The notes beneath the pieces are model-generated. The model saw only the letters and a program-made list of their open reading frames with translations. It ran no database searches and was not told the DNA's origin. The translations under genes and the position numbers were made by a program. Below are positions 24,315-34,243 of a stretch of DNA of 64,000 nt, piece by piece. Origin of the DNA: Methanocella paludicola SANAE (lineage in GTDB: Archaea > Halobacteriota > Methanocellia > Methanocellales > Methanocellaceae); NCBI RefSeq assembly GCF_000011005.1, contig NC_013665.1, forward strand, positions 2,829,501-2,893,500, written 5' to 3'. Each line of letters opens with the position of its first letter. Positions within the stretch are counted from its first letter, which is position 1.

Positions 24315-24971
24315 TTAATAGGTGACCAGGTCCCGCAGCGCCGCCTTCGGGTCCTTCGCCTTCACGACACCCGAGGCCAGCAGCACGCCGACGGTGCCCA
24401 GCTCCAGGGCCGCCTTCACGTCCTCGCCCTTCGAGATGCCGGCGCCGCACAGTACCTTCACGTTCGGGTCGGTGACCGCTTTTACGGAGTTCCGCACGAT
24501 GCCCGGGTCGGCCTTCGACACAGGGATGCCGCTGCCGATGAGCTCCGGCGGCTCGATGGCGACGTAGTCCGGCTTGAACTGCGAGACCTCCTTCACCTTC
24601 TCGATGCTCTCGGCACACACGACGGAGGTCATGCCGTGCTTCCGGAGCACTTCGACGCACTTCTTGATCTCCTCCAGGGGCCGGCGGTCCTCAGAGTGGT
24701 TGATGAGCGAGCCGGTGACCCCGCAGAACTGGAGCGACTGCGGCAGGACGTGTCCCGTGTGGCTGCCGGGCTCGATGGGGTCGACGTGCTGCGCAAAGAC
24801 CTCTATGCCATAGCCTTTGTGATGGAATAGCTCGGGCGTCTGGGGGCAGACGATGATGCGTATGCCGGTCTCCTGCATGACGTCCCTTGCGTCCCAGGTG
24901 AGCTGGCGGCCTTTATCTCCAGAGCTCTCCAGGTAGGTCTTATAATTGAGGATGATGATGGGCTTCTGCAT
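24315..24971 (-). CDS. tpiA: Triosephosphate isomerase (archaeal type)
   Basis: The short 218-residue archaeal TIM has the substrate loop NYKTYLES, the catalytic His in LINHSEDRR, the catalytic Glu in AIEPPELIGSG and phosphate-binding GAGISKGEDV and GVLLASGVV. It interconverts DHAP and glyceraldehyde 3-phosphate. ATG 24971 (MQKPIIIL) is taken over the ATG nine bases upstream. Aldolase and Fae-Hps are nearby, a small carbon-metabolism neighbourhood. Confidence 0.95.
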   Translation of the reverse strand: MQKPIIILNYKTYLESSGDKGRQLTWDARDVMQETGIRIIVCPQTPELFHHKGYGIEVFAQHVDPIEPGSHTGHVLPQSLQFCGVTGSLINHSEDRRPLEEIKKCVEVLRKHGMTSVVCAESIEKVKEVSQFKPDYVAIEPPELIGSGIPVSKADPGIVRNSVKAVTDPNVKVLCGAGISKGEDVKAALELGTVGVLLASGVVKAKDPKAALRDLVTY

Positions 24972-25030
24972 GAATATCAAAATAATATCGGCAGTTACAA
25001 TAATAATAATTTACTACGCTATATTCGATC

Positions 25031-25588
25031 ATGGATAAAAAGCTGAAGGTGCTCGGCGTCGCGGGGAGCCTGCGGAAAGGGTCGTATAATAAGGCTCTAC
25101 TGCGTGCCGCCCTGGAGGAATCGCCGGAGGACGTGGAGCTCGAGGTCTTCGACCTCGAAGGGATACCGCCCTACAACCAGGACCTGGATAATGACATGCC
25201 GGCAAAAGTGAAGGAGTTCAAGAGTAAGATCAAGGCGGCCGATGCCATTTTAATTGCTACTCCCGAGTACAACTACTCGGTGCCGGGCGTCCTGAAGAAC
25301 GCCATCGACTGGGCCTCCCGCCCCCCGGGCGATAACTCCTGGGACGACAAGCCCGTGGCCATCATGAGCGCCTCCATCGGCATGCTGGCCGGCGCCCGGG
25401 CGCAGTACCACCTGAGGCAGACGTTCGTCTACATCAACATGCATCCCGTCAACCGCCCTGAGATCATGGTTCCCTTCGCCGCCGATAAGGTGGACGCGAA
25501 CGGAAGGGTGACCGACGAAAAGACACGGCGTAAGATAAAAGAGCTACTGGAAAGCCTGGCCTCGTGGACGAGACGCCTTAAGAGATAA
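25031..25588 (+). CDS. NADPH-dependent FMN reductase-family protein
   Basis: The 185-residue flavodoxin-fold enzyme has GSLRKGSYNKAL (FMN phosphate site), ILIATPEYNYSVPGVLKNAI with DWASRP, and SIGMLAGARAQYHLRQ. These are hallmarks of the NADPH-dependent FMN / chromate / azo reductase group (ArsH/ChrR type). In vivo substrate is unknown. It is monocistronic, divergent from tpiA and convergent to fae-hps across a hairpin. Confidence 0.9.
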   Translation: MDKKLKVLGVAGSLRKGSYNKALLRAALEESPEDVELEVFDLEGIPPYNQDLDNDMPAKVKEFKSKIKAADAILIATPEYNYSVPGVLKNAIDWASRPPGDNSWDDKPVAIMSASIGMLAGARAQYHLRQTFVYINMHPVNRPEIMVPFAADKVDANGRVTDEKTRRKIKELLESLASWTRRLKR

Positions 25589-25598
25589 ATAGAAAGGG

Positions 25599-25617
25599 GG
25601 ATGGCCTTCTGCCATCC
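25599..25617. terminator. Hairpin between convergent FMN reductase and fae-hps genes
   Basis: A 7-bp stem GGATGGC / GCCATCC with a 5-base loop in the 31-bp gap between two convergent stops. It has no long T-run, so termination is inferred from position. Confidence 0.6.
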
Positions 25618-25619
25618 GC

Positions 25620-26810
25620 TTAGAAGTCCGTCATTATTCTATACTGGTCGATCTCGTCCTTGTGCATGGCCCTGAGGAACGCCCTGGTGGCTCCCTCGAT
25701 ATCCTTTGCGTTGGTGATGGCCCTGCCCACGACGAGTATGTCCGCGCCGCCCTTCATGGCGACCTCGACGTTCTCGACCTTCACGCCGCCTGCAACCGCG
25801 ACGAGCAGCTTCTTGCCGCCCGCGGCCTTTTTAATTCCGGCGATGTTCCCCCAGGCGTGCTCCGCCTTCTGGCCCTCGGTATCGATGCCTCTGTGGAGCT
25901 CGACGATGTCCGGCTTGTGCTTGAGCGCCTCGACCACCTTCGCGGGGTTGTCGACGTTGAGCATGTCGATGATGGAGTAGATGCCCACCTTGCGGGCCTC
26001 CTCGCAGAACTTCTCGATGGTCTCCAGTGGCGCCAGGCCCGAGCACACGACCGCGTCCGCCGTGGCATCCGCCGCCATGCGGGCCTCCAGGTTGCCCGTA
26101 TCTAAAGTCTTCAGGTCGGCCACGATGAAGGCGTCCTTCTTGATGGCCCTGATCTTGCTGATGACCTCGAGGCCATAGCGCTTGATGAGCGGAGTGCCGG
26201 CCTCGATAATGATGTGGTCGTTCTTCGGGGCCTGCATTAATACTCGCTCGACGACTCCCAGGTCGGGGGCGTCGATGGCGATCTGCAGGTACGGCGGGTC
26301 CCAGAGCCGCATGATCTTGTAGCCCATGATGGCGTGGGTGCCCCGGTCCTTCTCGAACGTGACCTTGTCCACGGGCGGGAAGCTCTCCATTGCCCTTACC
26401 AGCGCCAGCCTGGTTGCGCCGTAGTTGTACTTGTAAATGCGGGTGTAGTCCTTTGCCGCGGGGTGAACGAAAACCGAGACGATGATGACGATGCTCTCGA
26501 CCTGGTCCTTCGGGATGATGCCCTCCTCGACGGCGTCCGCCACGGCCTTGGCGACTGCCGCCTGGGCGGGTCCGAAGATCTGGGCTGCCTGCTCCAGGTT
26601 CTTGACCGTTACTTTGGGCACGATGAGCGTCGCGGGCTTGGGTATGAGGTTGGGCCTGACCACCGCGAGCAGGGGCGTGTGCCCCGCTGACATGTTGGTC
26701 ATGCCATTGGCGAAGGCCATTCCGACCGGGCCGGCCTTGTCCCCGACTAACAGATCGATGTGGGCGACCTCGTTGCCCTCGCCGATCAATGCTTCTCCGA
26801 CTAGATACAC
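25620..26810 (-). CDS. fae-hps: Bifunctional formaldehyde-activating enzyme / 3-hexulose-6-phosphate synthase
   Basis: Residues 1-165 are Fae, which joins formaldehyde to tetrahydromethanopterin (catalytic His in [18 protein letters not shown]; also [14 protein letters not shown]). Residues ~180-396 are Hps ([40 protein letters not shown]), which splits hexulose-6-phosphate into ribulose-5-phosphate and formaldehyde. The fusion is typical of Methanosarcina and relatives, where it supplies pentoses for nucleotides while the formaldehyde is captured as methylene-H4MPT. A family 2 inverted repeat lies upstream. Confidence 0.96.
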   Translation of the reverse strand: MYLVGEALIGEGNEVAHIDLLVGDKAGPVGMAFANGMTNMSAGHTPLLAVVRPNLIPKPATLIVPKVTVKNLEQAAQIFGPAQAAVAKAVADAVEEGIIPKDQVESIVIIVSVFVHPAAKDYTRIYKYNYGATRLALVRAMESFPPVDKVTFEKDRGTHAIMGYKIMRLWDPPYLQIAIDAPDLGVVERVLMQAPKNDHIIIEAGTPLIKRYGLEVISKIRAIKKDAFIVADLKTLDTGNLEARMAADATADAVVCSGLAPLETIEKFCEEARKVGIYSIIDMLNVDNPAKVVEALKHKPDIVELHRGIDTEGQKAEHAWGNIAGIKKAAGGKKLLVAVAGGVKVENVEVAMKGGADILVVGRAITNAKDIEGATRAFLRAMHKDEIDQYRIMTDF

Positions 26811-26870
26811 GATTCCTACCTCATGACGCCTTAATACCCTGATACGTTATAAATTTTGGCGTTATCAAGG

Positions 26871-27050
26871 CCCTCTAAGAATAATAAGAATGCACGAAGA
26901 CTTTTTCACCCACGAAGCCACTCGAAGCAGACCTGAAGCGACACGAAGACATTAATAGATCTTTTAAAAAGTCTTTGAGGACTTTGAGCCAGCTTTGTGT
27001 CGCTTTGAGGCTGAAAAGGTCTTCGTGCATTCTTATTGAGTTTAGTGAGG
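26871..27050. repeat. Long inverted repeat, family 2, copy 1 (about 180 bp)
   Basis: The core arms are AATAAGAATGCACGAAGACT (26883) and its partner, ending GTCTTCGTGCATTCTTATT at 27037. Further pairing includes CAGACCTGAAGCGACACGAAG with the CTTTGTGTCGCTTTGAGGCTG side. Outer CCTCTAAG / TAGTGAGG extend it. It sits between the 3' end of the regulator at 27052 and the start of fae-hps. It is related to copies at 55878-56492 and 60521-60714. Confidence 0.88.
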
Positions 27051-27051
27051 C

Positions 27052-27894
27052 TTATTCTTTCATGAGGCCCGGACACTGGTAATTGCGGGGCATGAGCCGG
27101 ATGAGCGGCTCCTTCGCGCCCTGGCTGATGTAATAGAGCTTATTCTTGCCTTCCCACTCGCAGGTGACGATGCCGTCGTCCAGGAGCTTCTGCATGTACC
27201 GGAAGACTAAACTTTTTTCCATGCCCAGCATGTCCGAGAGCTTCTGGTTGCTGATGCCGGGGGTGTCCATGATGGCGCCCAGGATCTTGCGGCTGGAATC
27301 GCTCCGCAGGTGAGAGGCGATGAGCTTCTCCCGGTCATTGTAGGTGTGGGAGTTCACGAAGATCCGGGTGTACTTGCCGATCTTCTGGAGGACGATCCGG
27401 CCCTCGTTTTGGAGTCGCTGGATATGGTAGCGCGCGGTGCCAATGTTCAAGCCCCTGCCCCTGGCCACCTCGGGGGCGGTGCACCCCGGGTTGTCCGTTA
27501 TGTATGTGTACGCTCCGAGCTTATTTGCGTTATCGATCTTTCGTGAGCGGCGCACCACGAACACGCCCGCGGCGGCCGCGGCTATGACGCCGACGATGAG
27601 CCCCGGGAGGGCGTATAACTGGATCCACAGCGGCAGCTCCCAGAATGAGACGGCCCTGTCGGCGCCGCCGGTATCGGCCTGGGCCATCTGCTCGGGAGTG
27701 AGGTTCGCCTCGCTCGCGGGCATGACGACGTAGCCTCCCTCGTAGACGATGGAGCCGGGCGGTAGGCCGCTGGGGGCGGGGTCCACGACCCTGGCGTCGT
27801 GGGGCCAGACGAAGAGCGAATAGTAGGCTAAAACCAGCGCTGCGACTAGCAATATGCCTGCGGCGGCAAGCACGATACCCCTTTTACCGGCCAT
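27052..27894 (-). CDS. Membrane-anchored winged-helix regulator
   Basis: The 280 residues have an N-terminal helix (IVLAAAGILLVAALVLAYYS), a ~60-residue external segment, a second helix (LPGLIVGVIAAAAAGVFVV) and RRSRK. Two winged-helix domains follow (TAPEVARGRGLNIGTARYHI and SNQKLSDMLGMEKSLVFRYM). It should bind DNA from the membrane and sense an outside or membrane signal. ATG 27894 is preferred to TTG 27921, because the AAATATT TATA element at 27919-27928 would start transcription near 27899. Targets are unknown; this two-wHTH layout is common in methanogens. Confidence 0.82.
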   Translation of the reverse strand: MAGKRGIVLAAAGILLVAALVLAYYSLFVWPHDARVVDPAPSGLPPGSIVYEGGYVVMPASEANLTPEQMAQADTGGADRAVSFWELPLWIQLYALPGLIVGVIAAAAAGVFVVRRSRKIDNANKLGAYTYITDNPGCTAPEVARGRGLNIGTARYHIQRLQNEGRIVLQKIGKYTRIFVNSHTYNDREKLIASHLRSDSSRKILGAIMDTPGISNQKLSDMLGMEKSLVFRYMQKLLDDGIVTCEWEGKNKLYYISQGAKEPLIRLMPRNYQCPGLMKE

Positions 27895-28101
27895 ATAATC
27901 GAGATACTTTAAAAAAGGCAATATTTAAGCCTTATCAAGTTGACCGGCAGTATTTATATAAAACGCTGGGCAAGGCCTTGGAAAAGAATCCAAATTTATC
28001 CATTGTTATTACTAATGTACCAATTATAATTCGAATAAATATATATCAAGCCGTTTTATCGTGAGGACAAGCATAATAACCTGCTTATAATTTTATAAAT
28101 T

Positions 28102-28539
28102 ATGAAAAATATTATTCGGCAGTGGGGCCGCATGCTGGCCAGGCTATGCTCCGGGGACGCCCGGTCGGTCATCGACAAGACGGTGACCACGGACACGATC
28201 TCCAGGAACATCGGGGCTGAAATGCCCGAGAGGCCTGCAAAGCCTGGGTGCCAGTGGTACCGGGTCGAGAAGGCGAGCCATGACATCAACCTGGGGGTGC
28301 ACGACGACGCGCTCGTGCCCGTGCAGTACAGGTGCATGATCTGCGGCCATGCCTACGTGGTGCCCGTGAAGGCCTGGAAGATCCGGAGCTGCCTGTACGT
28401 AGCGTCTCCCTGTAAGAAGTGTAACACGTTCCAGACCATCGACATGGCGGAGCTTCGCTCGGAGTACAGAGCGCGCGCCCAGCAGCATGGCGGCGGGCTG
28501 CAGTACGTAGCCGTCACTTCGTTATATCAGGACCGGTAG
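28102..28539 (+). CDS. Zinc-ribbon protein of unknown function
   Basis: A 145-residue protein with one possible zinc ribbon: CMICGHAYVVPVKAW, then CLYVASPCKKCNTFQ (CxxC ... CxxC). The first 65 residues are polar and unfamiliar. A TATA element TTTTATAAAT at 28089-28098 lies almost at the first ATG, so ATG 28132 is also a plausible start. Its last 26 bases overlap the 3' end of trpA on the other strand. No function can be assigned. Confidence 0.65.
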   Translation: MKNIIRQWGRMLARLCSGDARSVIDKTVTTDTISRNIGAEMPERPAKPGCQWYRVEKASHDINLGVHDDALVPVQYRCMICGHAYVVPVKAWKIRSCLYVASPCKKCNTFQTIDMAELRSEYRARAQQHGGGLQYVAVTSLYQDR

Positions 28540-29344
28540 AAGGAGCGCAACAGGTCGCCTGCGCCCTTGCGCCGGCCTTCAGCCCGTCCACGAACTTCAG
28601 GACCTCTGCCATTCCGGCCCCTTTTGCGGCCATGCCCACGATGGCGCTCCCGACGATGGCGCCTTCGGCGCCCATGTTGAGGACGCCCCTTACGTGCTCG
28701 GGCGCGGAGATCCCGAACCCCACGGCCACGGGGGTGCCGTTCGAGCACTCGACCGCGCGGGCCACGGTTTCGGCCAGGCCCCCCGCCAGGTCCCTCCGCG
28801 CGCCGGTGACGCCCATGCTGGAGACCAGGTAAACGAATCCCGAGGCGTCCTCGAGTATCATGCGCATGCGGGCAGCTGGCGTGTTGGGCGTGACGATGTG
28901 GATGTAGTCGACGCCGCTCTCCCTGCAGGCTCTACGTAGAAAACCGCTCTCCTCGAACGGGAGGTCGGCCACGATGAGCCCGCTCACGCCGGAATCCCTG
29001 CAGTCCCTTGCGAATTTCTCTACACCGCGCTGGAGCACGATGTTGTAGTACGTGAGGTACACGACGGGCACTTTTTTGTCGAGCCGCCCCGTTAAGCGGA
29101 AGGCCAGGTCCGTGTTCATGCCCGCCTTCAGCGCCCTGTCCACGGCGGCCTGTATCACGGGGCCGTCCGCGATGGGGTCCGAGAACGGGACGCCAAGCTC
29201 GAGCACGTCCACGCTGCCCGAGTCGATGAGGGACTGAGCCAGCATGAACGACTCTTCAGGCGACGGGTCGCCCAGCGTAATATATGCGATGAGCGCGCCC
29301 TCTCCCCTTTTCTTTAACTCCTCGAACTTCTCCGTGAGCCTCAC
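28514..29344 (-). CDS. trpA: Tryptophan synthase alpha chain
   Basis: It cleaves indole-3-glycerol phosphate to indole and G3P. The 276 residues include the catalytic Glu in [15 protein letters not shown], the Asp in [24 protein letters not shown] and the phosphate-binding GFGIS and GAIVGSAIV. Last gene of the trp operon; its start overlaps the trpB stop by 4 bp. The 3' end overlaps the convergent zinc-ribbon gene by 26 bp. Confidence 0.96.
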   Translation of the reverse strand: MRLTEKFEELKKRGEGALIAYITLGDPSPEESFMLAQSLIDSGSVDVLELGVPFSDPIADGPVIQAAVDRALKAGMNTDLAFRLTGRLDKKVPVVYLTYYNIVLQRGVEKFARDCRDSGVSGLIVADLPFEESGFLRRACRESGVDYIHIVTPNTPAARMRMILEDASGFVYLVSSMGVTGARRDLAGGLAETVARAVECSNGTPVAVGFGISAPEHVRGVLNMGAEGAIVGSAIVGMAAKGAGMAEVLKFVDGLKAGARAQATCCAPSTGPDITK

Positions 29345-30519
29345 AGGGACACCCCCATGTGCCTGGCCACCGTTTCCACGTCCTTATCTCCCCTGCCCGA
29401 GAGGTTGATGACCACTATGGAGTTCTTGTGGAAACTCGCCCTGTTCTTCATGACCCAGGCCACGGCGTGGGAAGACTCGAGCGCCGGCAGTATGCCCTCC
29501 ACCATGCCCAGCTCCTGGAACGCGTCGAGCGCTTCAGCATCCGTCGCATAATCGTACTCAGCCCGGCCGATGTCACGGAGCAGCGCGTGCTCGGGGCCCA
29601 CGGCCGCGTAGTCCAGCCCGGCCGAGACGCTGTGCGTGTCCAGTATCTGGCCGTAGCGGTCCTGGAGGACGTACGTGTATGAGCCGTGGAGCACGCCCTT
29701 CTTTCCCGTCTGGAACCGGGCCGCGTGCTTTTTGGTGTCTATGCCGCATCCGCCCGCCTCGACCCCGACGAGCCGGACGCCTTCATCGTTAAGGAACCCG
29801 GAGAAGATGCCGATGGCGTTGCTCCCGCCTCCCACGCAGGCCACCACCGCGTCGGGGAGCCGGCCCTCCTTCCGTAATATCTGCTCCCGGGCCTCCCGGC
29901 CGATGACGCTCTGGAAGTCCTTAACGATGGCGGGGTAGGGGTGGGGGCCGTAGGCCGTGCCGAACAAATAGTGAGTATCGTCCAGGCAGGTGACCCAGGA
30001 GCGCATGGCCTCGCTGATGGCGTCCTTGAGCGTGCGGGTGCCGTTCCTGACGGCGACGACCTCGGCCCCCAGGAGCCTCATGCGGAACACGTTCATTTTC
30101 TGGCGCTCGATGTCCACCTCGCCCATGTAGATGGTGCACTCCATCCCCAGCGCCCTGGCGGCGGTGGCCGTGGCCACGCCGTGCTGCCCGGCGCCCGTCT
30201 CCGCGATGAGCCTCGTCTTGCCCATCCGCTTCGCTAAAAGAGCCTGTCCCATGGTGTTGTTGATCTTGTGGGCGCCGGTGAACGCCTGGTCCTCCCGCTT
30301 CAGGTAAATGCTGAAGCCGTACCTGGCGCTCATGTTCTTCGCCGGCGTGAGAGGCGTGGGCCTGCCCACGTACTCCTTCAGATATGCGTCCAGCTCCCCC
30401 CTGAACGAAGGGTCGTCACTGAACTTGAGGTAGGCCGCCTCCACTTCCTGCAGGGCGGGCACCAGCATCTCGGGCACGTAGGTGCCCCCGTACTCGCCGT
30501 ACCGGCTACTTATGGCCAT
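29341..30519 (-). CDS. trpB: Tryptophan synthase beta chain
   Basis: The PLP enzyme condenses indole with serine. The 392 residues have the PLP lysine in [20 protein letters not shown], the catalytic Glu in [11 protein letters not shown] and the PLP phosphate loop [10 protein letters not shown]. The length and the GAGQHG motif fit TrpB1, the partner of TrpA. It overlaps trpF by 14 bp upstream and trpA by 4 bp downstream. Confidence 0.97.
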   Translation of the reverse strand: MAISSRYGEYGGTYVPEMLVPALQEVEAAYLKFSDDPSFRGELDAYLKEYVGRPTPLTPAKNMSARYGFSIYLKREDQAFTGAHKINNTMGQALLAKRMGKTRLIAETGAGQHGVATATAARALGMECTIYMGEVDIERQKMNVFRMRLLGAEVVAVRNGTRTLKDAISEAMRSWVTCLDDTHYLFGTAYGPHPYPAIVKDFQSVIGREAREQILRKEGRLPDAVVACVGGGSNAIGIFSGFLNDEGVRLVGVEAGGCGIDTKKHAARFQTGKKGVLHGSYTYVLQDRYGQILDTHSVSAGLDYAAVGPEHALLRDIGRAEYDYATDAEALDAFQELGMVEGILPALESSHAVAWVMKNRASFHKNSIVVINLSGRGDKDVETVARHMGVSL

Positions 30520-31150
30520 TCGACGCCTCCCTCGCGTTCGCGATGAACGCCTTCACGAGCTCAAGGTCCTTGACCCGGCCCTCTCCCTCGACGCCGCTCG
30601 CCACGTCCACCGCGTATGGCCCGACCTCCCGGACGGCGGCTGCAACGTTATCCGGGTTGAGCCCCCCGGCAAGAATGACGGGCTTCCTGACGGATGCGAC
30701 GATCGACTTAGAGATGTTCCAGTCGTGCGTGGTGCCGCTGCCCCCGCGGTTCGGGGACATGGTGTCGAGCAGGATGGCATCGGCCACCTTCTCGTACTCC
30801 ATCGCCTTTTCCAGCTCGCGGCCCTCTCCCACGTGGATCGCCTTGACGATGCACGTCCCGGGCAGCGCCCTCTTTATTTCCGCCACCATCCCCGGCGGCT
30901 CATCGCCCTGGAGCTGGATAGCGCCGGGCTGAATGGCATGCGCCGCCTCCACTGCCTCATCCACAGTGGACGGCATCATCACGATGACCGGCCTGACCGA
31001 GGGAGGCAGCGTTTTCGCTATCGCCTTCGCCTGCTCTATGGTGATGCGCCTGGGGGACCGGGCCAGGAGCATACCGACGGCGTCGGCGCCGGCCTCAACG
31101 CACTTAAGGGCATCCCCGGGAGTGCGCACGCCGCAGATCTTGACCTTCAC
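30506..31150 (-). CDS. trpF: Phosphoribosylanthranilate isomerase
   Basis: The 214-residue TIM barrel starts [20 protein letters not shown] (catalytic Cys in the CGVR motif) and includes VQLQGDEPP-like [10 protein letters not shown], the acid in [28 protein letters not shown] and [15 protein letters not shown]. It converts PRA to CdRP. Its start overlaps trpD by 4 bp. Confidence 0.96.
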   Translation of the reverse strand: MKVKICGVRTPGDALKCVEAGADAVGMLLARSPRRITIEQAKAIAKTLPPSVRPVIVMMPSTVDEAVEAAHAIQPGAIQLQGDEPPGMVAEIKRALPGTCIVKAIHVGEGRELEKAMEYEKVADAILLDTMSPNRGGSGTTHDWNISKSIVASVRKPVILAGGLNPDNVAAAVREVGPYAVDVASGVEGEGRVKDLELVKAFIANAREASNGHK

Positions 31151-32190
31151 GGGCAGGCCCCCGGGCGGGAACGTTCGATATATTCCATCAGCTTATCGTA
31201 TGCGGCTCCGGAGATGACCTTTTCGGCGGCAACGTCCAGGGCCTCCTGCAGCGTCAGCGTGCCCCCGCCCACGTAAATGCCGCACGCCGCGTTGAGGAGC
31301 ACGATGTCGAGCTTCGGCCCCCGGGCCCCTTTTAGTATTTCGAGCGTGAGGGCGGCGTTGGCCTTCGCGTCCCCTCCCCGGAGGTCTTCCACGCTCGCCC
31401 TTTTGAGGCCCAGGCTCTCCGGGGTCAGCGTGTACTGGCTTATCGAGCCGTCTCTCAGCTCGCAAACGTACGTCGGCCCGAAAGTGGAGGCCTCGTCCAG
31501 GCCCCCGGCGCCGTGTACCACGAGCGCCCTTTCGACGCCCAAATTCCCGAGCACTTTAGCGGCGGGCGCGACCAGGCCCCGGTCGTATACGCCCATGACC
31601 TGGGCCTGCGCCGACGCCGGGTTCGTCAGGGGCCCGAGCAGGTTGAACACGGTCCGGATGCCGATCTCCTTCCTCGGGGCCAGGGCGTGCCTCATCGCCC
31701 CGTGGAACACGGGGGCGAACATGAACCCGAAACCTATGTCCTCGATCATGCGCTCCACGGCCTCCGGCCCCAGGTCGATCCGGGCGCCCAGGGCCTCGAG
31801 TACGTCGGCGCTCCCCGACTTCGACGTGACGGACCGGTTCCCGTGCTTGGCGACGGGCACGCCCGCTGCGGACACCACGAACGAGGCCGCGGTGCTGATG
31901 TTGAAGGTCTTGACGGCATCGCCCCCGGTGCCGCACATGTCCACGAGCGGCCGGCCCACTGCAGGCTTTATATGGTGGGCGAACGCCCGCATACCCCGGG
32001 CGAACGCGGTCACTTCCTCCACGGAGACTCCCTTCATGCGCATGGCCGTGAGGAACCCCCCGATCTGGGACTGAGTAGCCCTGCCCGACATGATGTGGCG
32101 CATGGCCTCCTCGGCCTCCTCGTGTGGCAGGTCGTGCCCGTCCACCAGCCTCCCGATAAAGTAGCCCATATCGTGGGCGGTCACCTGCAT
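31147..32190 (-). CDS. trpD: Anthranilate phosphoribosyltransferase
   Basis: It transfers the phosphoribosyl group from PRPP to anthranilate. The 347 residues contain the PRPP loop VDMCGTGGDAVKTFNIST, KHGNRSVTSKSGSADVLE, and the metal region VHGAGGLDEAST. It is a separate chain rather than a TrpG-TrpD fusion. It begins immediately after the trpG stop with no spacer. Confidence 0.96.
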   Translation of the reverse strand: MQVTAHDMGYFIGRLVDGHDLPHEEAEEAMRHIMSGRATQSQIGGFLTAMRMKGVSVEEVTAFARGMRAFAHHIKPAVGRPLVDMCGTGGDAVKTFNISTAASFVVSAAGVPVAKHGNRSVTSKSGSADVLEALGARIDLGPEAVERMIEDIGFGFMFAPVFHGAMRHALAPRKEIGIRTVFNLLGPLTNPASAQAQVMGVYDRGLVAPAAKVLGNLGVERALVVHGAGGLDEASTFGPTYVCELRDGSISQYTLTPESLGLKRASVEDLRGGDAKANAALTLEILKGARGPKLDIVLLNAACGIYVGGGTLTLQEALDVAAEKVISGAAYDKLMEYIERSRPGACP

Positions 32191-32760
32191 TTAGATCCCC
32201 CTGTAAAGAAAGTTCTTAAGCAGTACCTTGCCGTAGTCCGTGAGGATGGACTCGGGGTGGAACTGTACGCCTTCGATGGGGTACTCCCGGTGCCGTATGC
32301 CCATGATCTCCCCGTCATCGCTCTTCGCCGTGATCATCAGGCAGTCCGGAAGGCCCTGCTGTTTGACCGTCAGCGAATGGTATCGTGCGGCGGTGATGGA
32401 GTCCCTGATGCCGGCGTAGATGCCCTTGCCGTCGTGCCGGATGCTGCTGGACTTGCCGTGGAGGGGCGAGAACGCCCGGGATACGACTCCGCCGAAGGCG
32501 ATGCCGATGGCCTGGTGGCCCAGGCAGACGCCCATGATGGGGATGCTGGGCCCGACCTTTTTAATTATATCCACGCAGCTCCCGGAGTCCTCGGGCTTGC
32601 CCGGGCCGGGGCTCAGGATGATGCGGTCGGGCGCCCTCTCGAGCACCTCGTCCACGGTGATAGTATTGGGGACCACCTCGGGCTCGCCGCCCAGCTCACC
32701 CACGTACTGGTACAGGTTGTACACGAACGAGTCGACGTTGTCGACGATCAGAACTTTCAT
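32191..32760 (-). CDS. trpG: Anthranilate synthase glutamine amidotransferase component
   Basis: Class I amidotransferase of 189 residues that supplies ammonia to TrpE. The nucleophile Cys lies in MGVCLGHQAIG, the oxyanion region is ILSPGPGKPED and the His-Glu pair lies in GVQFHPESIL. ATG 32760 (MKVLIVDNVDSF) is chosen; it begins one base after the trpE stop. The upstream alternatives lie inside trpE. Confidence 0.95.
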   Translation of the reverse strand: MKVLIVDNVDSFVYNLYQYVGELGGEPEVVPNTITVDEVLERAPDRIILSPGPGKPEDSGSCVDIIKKVGPSIPIMGVCLGHQAIGIAFGGVVSRAFSPLHGKSSSIRHDGKGIYAGIRDSITAARYHSLTVKQQGLPDCLMITAKSDDGEIMGIRHREYPIEGVQFHPESILTDYGKVLLKNFLYRGI

Positions 32761-32761
32761 A

Positions 32762-34243
32762 CTATTTACCACTCCTTCTCACGGAGCGACCCAGTGCATT
32801 GAGCATGGCGGCTCCTTTGTTCATCGATTCTAAATGCTCCTTCTCCGGCACGGAGTCCATGACGATGCCGGCGCCGGCCTGGACGTATGCCTTACCGTTC
32901 TTCAGGAGGATGGTACGGATGGCGATGGCCAGGTCGGAGTTCGAGTTGAAGCAGAAGTACCCCACGCAGCCCGCGTAAAGGCCCCTCCTGCGTCCCTCGA
33001 GCTCTTCGATTATTTGCATGGCCCTGGTCTTGGGGGCGCCCGACACGGTGCCGGCCGGGAACGTGGCCGTGAGCACGTCAACGGCGTCCATATCATCTCT
33101 TAGATCGCCCACCACGTTGGACACGATGTGCTGGACGTGGGAGTACTTCTCCACGGACATGTAGTCGTCCACCCGGACGCTCCCGAACTTCGAGACCTTG
33201 CCCACGTCGTTCCTCCCCAGGTCGACGAGCATCACGTGCTCCGCGAGCTCCTTGGGGTCGGACAGCATTTCCGCCTCCATGGCCAGGTCCTCCTCCGGGG
33301 TCCTGCCCCGCTTTCGGGTGCCGGCGATGGGACGGACGATGACCTTCCTGTCCTCCACCTTGACAAGGATCTCGGGGCTGGAGCCCACGATCCCCGTGTC
33401 CCCGTACTCCAGGAAGTACATGTATGGAGAGGGGTTGATCTCCTTCAGGGCCTGGTACAGGGCCACCGGGTCGATGTCGGCCTCGGCCTCCGCCCGGAGG
33501 GAGAGCACGATCTGGAACGCGTCGCCGTCCAGAATGTACTCCTTCGCCCGCTCCACCATGCTCATGTAGCGCTCTTTCGAAGTGGGGTACCTCAGCTCGA
33601 GCTTTTCCGGCACGGGCAGGGGCGGCCTGGCAGACGCCCCGCTTCCCAGGGCCCGCCTCATGCGGGCTATGCGGGCCTTCGCCCCCTCGATATCCCCGGA
33701 AAAGTCGTTAGATATCAACAACAGCTTTTTCAGGCTGTGGTCGTACACGGCCAGGTCCTTCACGAAGGCCAGCCCGGCGTCGGGGCACCCGAGGTCGTCG
33801 CACGCTGTGCAGCCCACGTCGTCGAAGTACCGGATGAAGTCGTATGAGATGTAGCCGGCCAGGCCCCCGTAAAAGACGGGCATGGGCGCCTTTTCGCCGA
33901 CGAATACCGGCCTTGAGGGCCTGAACCCGGCCATCACGTCCTTGAGGAAGGCCACCGGGCCGCCGTTATAAAATACGGGCGTGCCATTAAGGAGGATGGA
34001 GCCGTCCTTGATTGTTATGGGCTCGCCGCCGGCCCCGATGAACGAGAACCGGGCCGACTTGCCGCCCGTCTCTGCCGACTCGAACAGGAATGAGCGGTCC
34101 TCGCGGCCTTTAAGGCGCAGGTACGCGTCCAGGGGCGGGACGGAAGTGTCGAGAGCCTCGACGACCGGCGTCACCTTCGCGGGCTTCCGGAGGCGCTCCC
34201 GTATCGAGGCCGGGCTGAGCAGGCCCTGGCCGTATTCGAGCAT
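32762..34243 (-). CDS. trpE: Anthranilate synthase component I
   Basis: The 493 residues form a chorismate-using enzyme: catalytic blocks VGSSPEILVKVEDRKVIVRP, IAGTRKRGRTPEED, LVDLGRNDVG and GTVSGAPKTRAMQIIEELE. The N-terminus has SFLFESAETGG, the counterpart of the LLES motif that binds tryptophan for feedback inhibition, so allosteric control is expected. It directly follows trpC without a spacer. Confidence 0.96.
   Translation of the reverse strand: MLEYGQGLLSPASIRERLRKPAKVTPVVEALDTSVPPLDAYLRLKGREDRSFLFESAETGGKSARFSFIGAGGEPITIKDGSILLNGTPVFYNGGPVAFLKDVMAGFRPSRPVFVGEKAPMPVFYGGLAGYISYDFIRYFDDVGCTACDDLGCPDAGLAFVKDLAVYDHSLKKLLLISNDFSGDIEGAKARIARMRRALGSGASARPPLPVPEKLELRYPTSKERYMSMVERAKEYILDGDAFQIVLSLRAEAEADIDPVALYQALKEINPSPYMYFLEYGDTGIVGSSPEILVKVEDRKVIVRPIAGTRKRGRTPEEDLAMEAEMLSDPKELAEHVMLVDLGRNDVGKVSKFGSVRVDDYMSVEKYSHVQHIVSNVVGDLRDDMDAVDVLTATFPAGTVSGAPKTRAMQIIEELEGRRRGLYAGCVGYFCFNSNSDLAIAIRTILLKNGKAYVQAGAGIVMDSVPEKEHLESMNKGAAMLNALGRSVRRSGK

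Noticed and set aside
31513-32802. Long open frame (429 codons) on the plus strand
   Set aside because: It lies antisense to trpD and trpG, which have clear family motifs; high GC in the third position makes such mirror frames common here.
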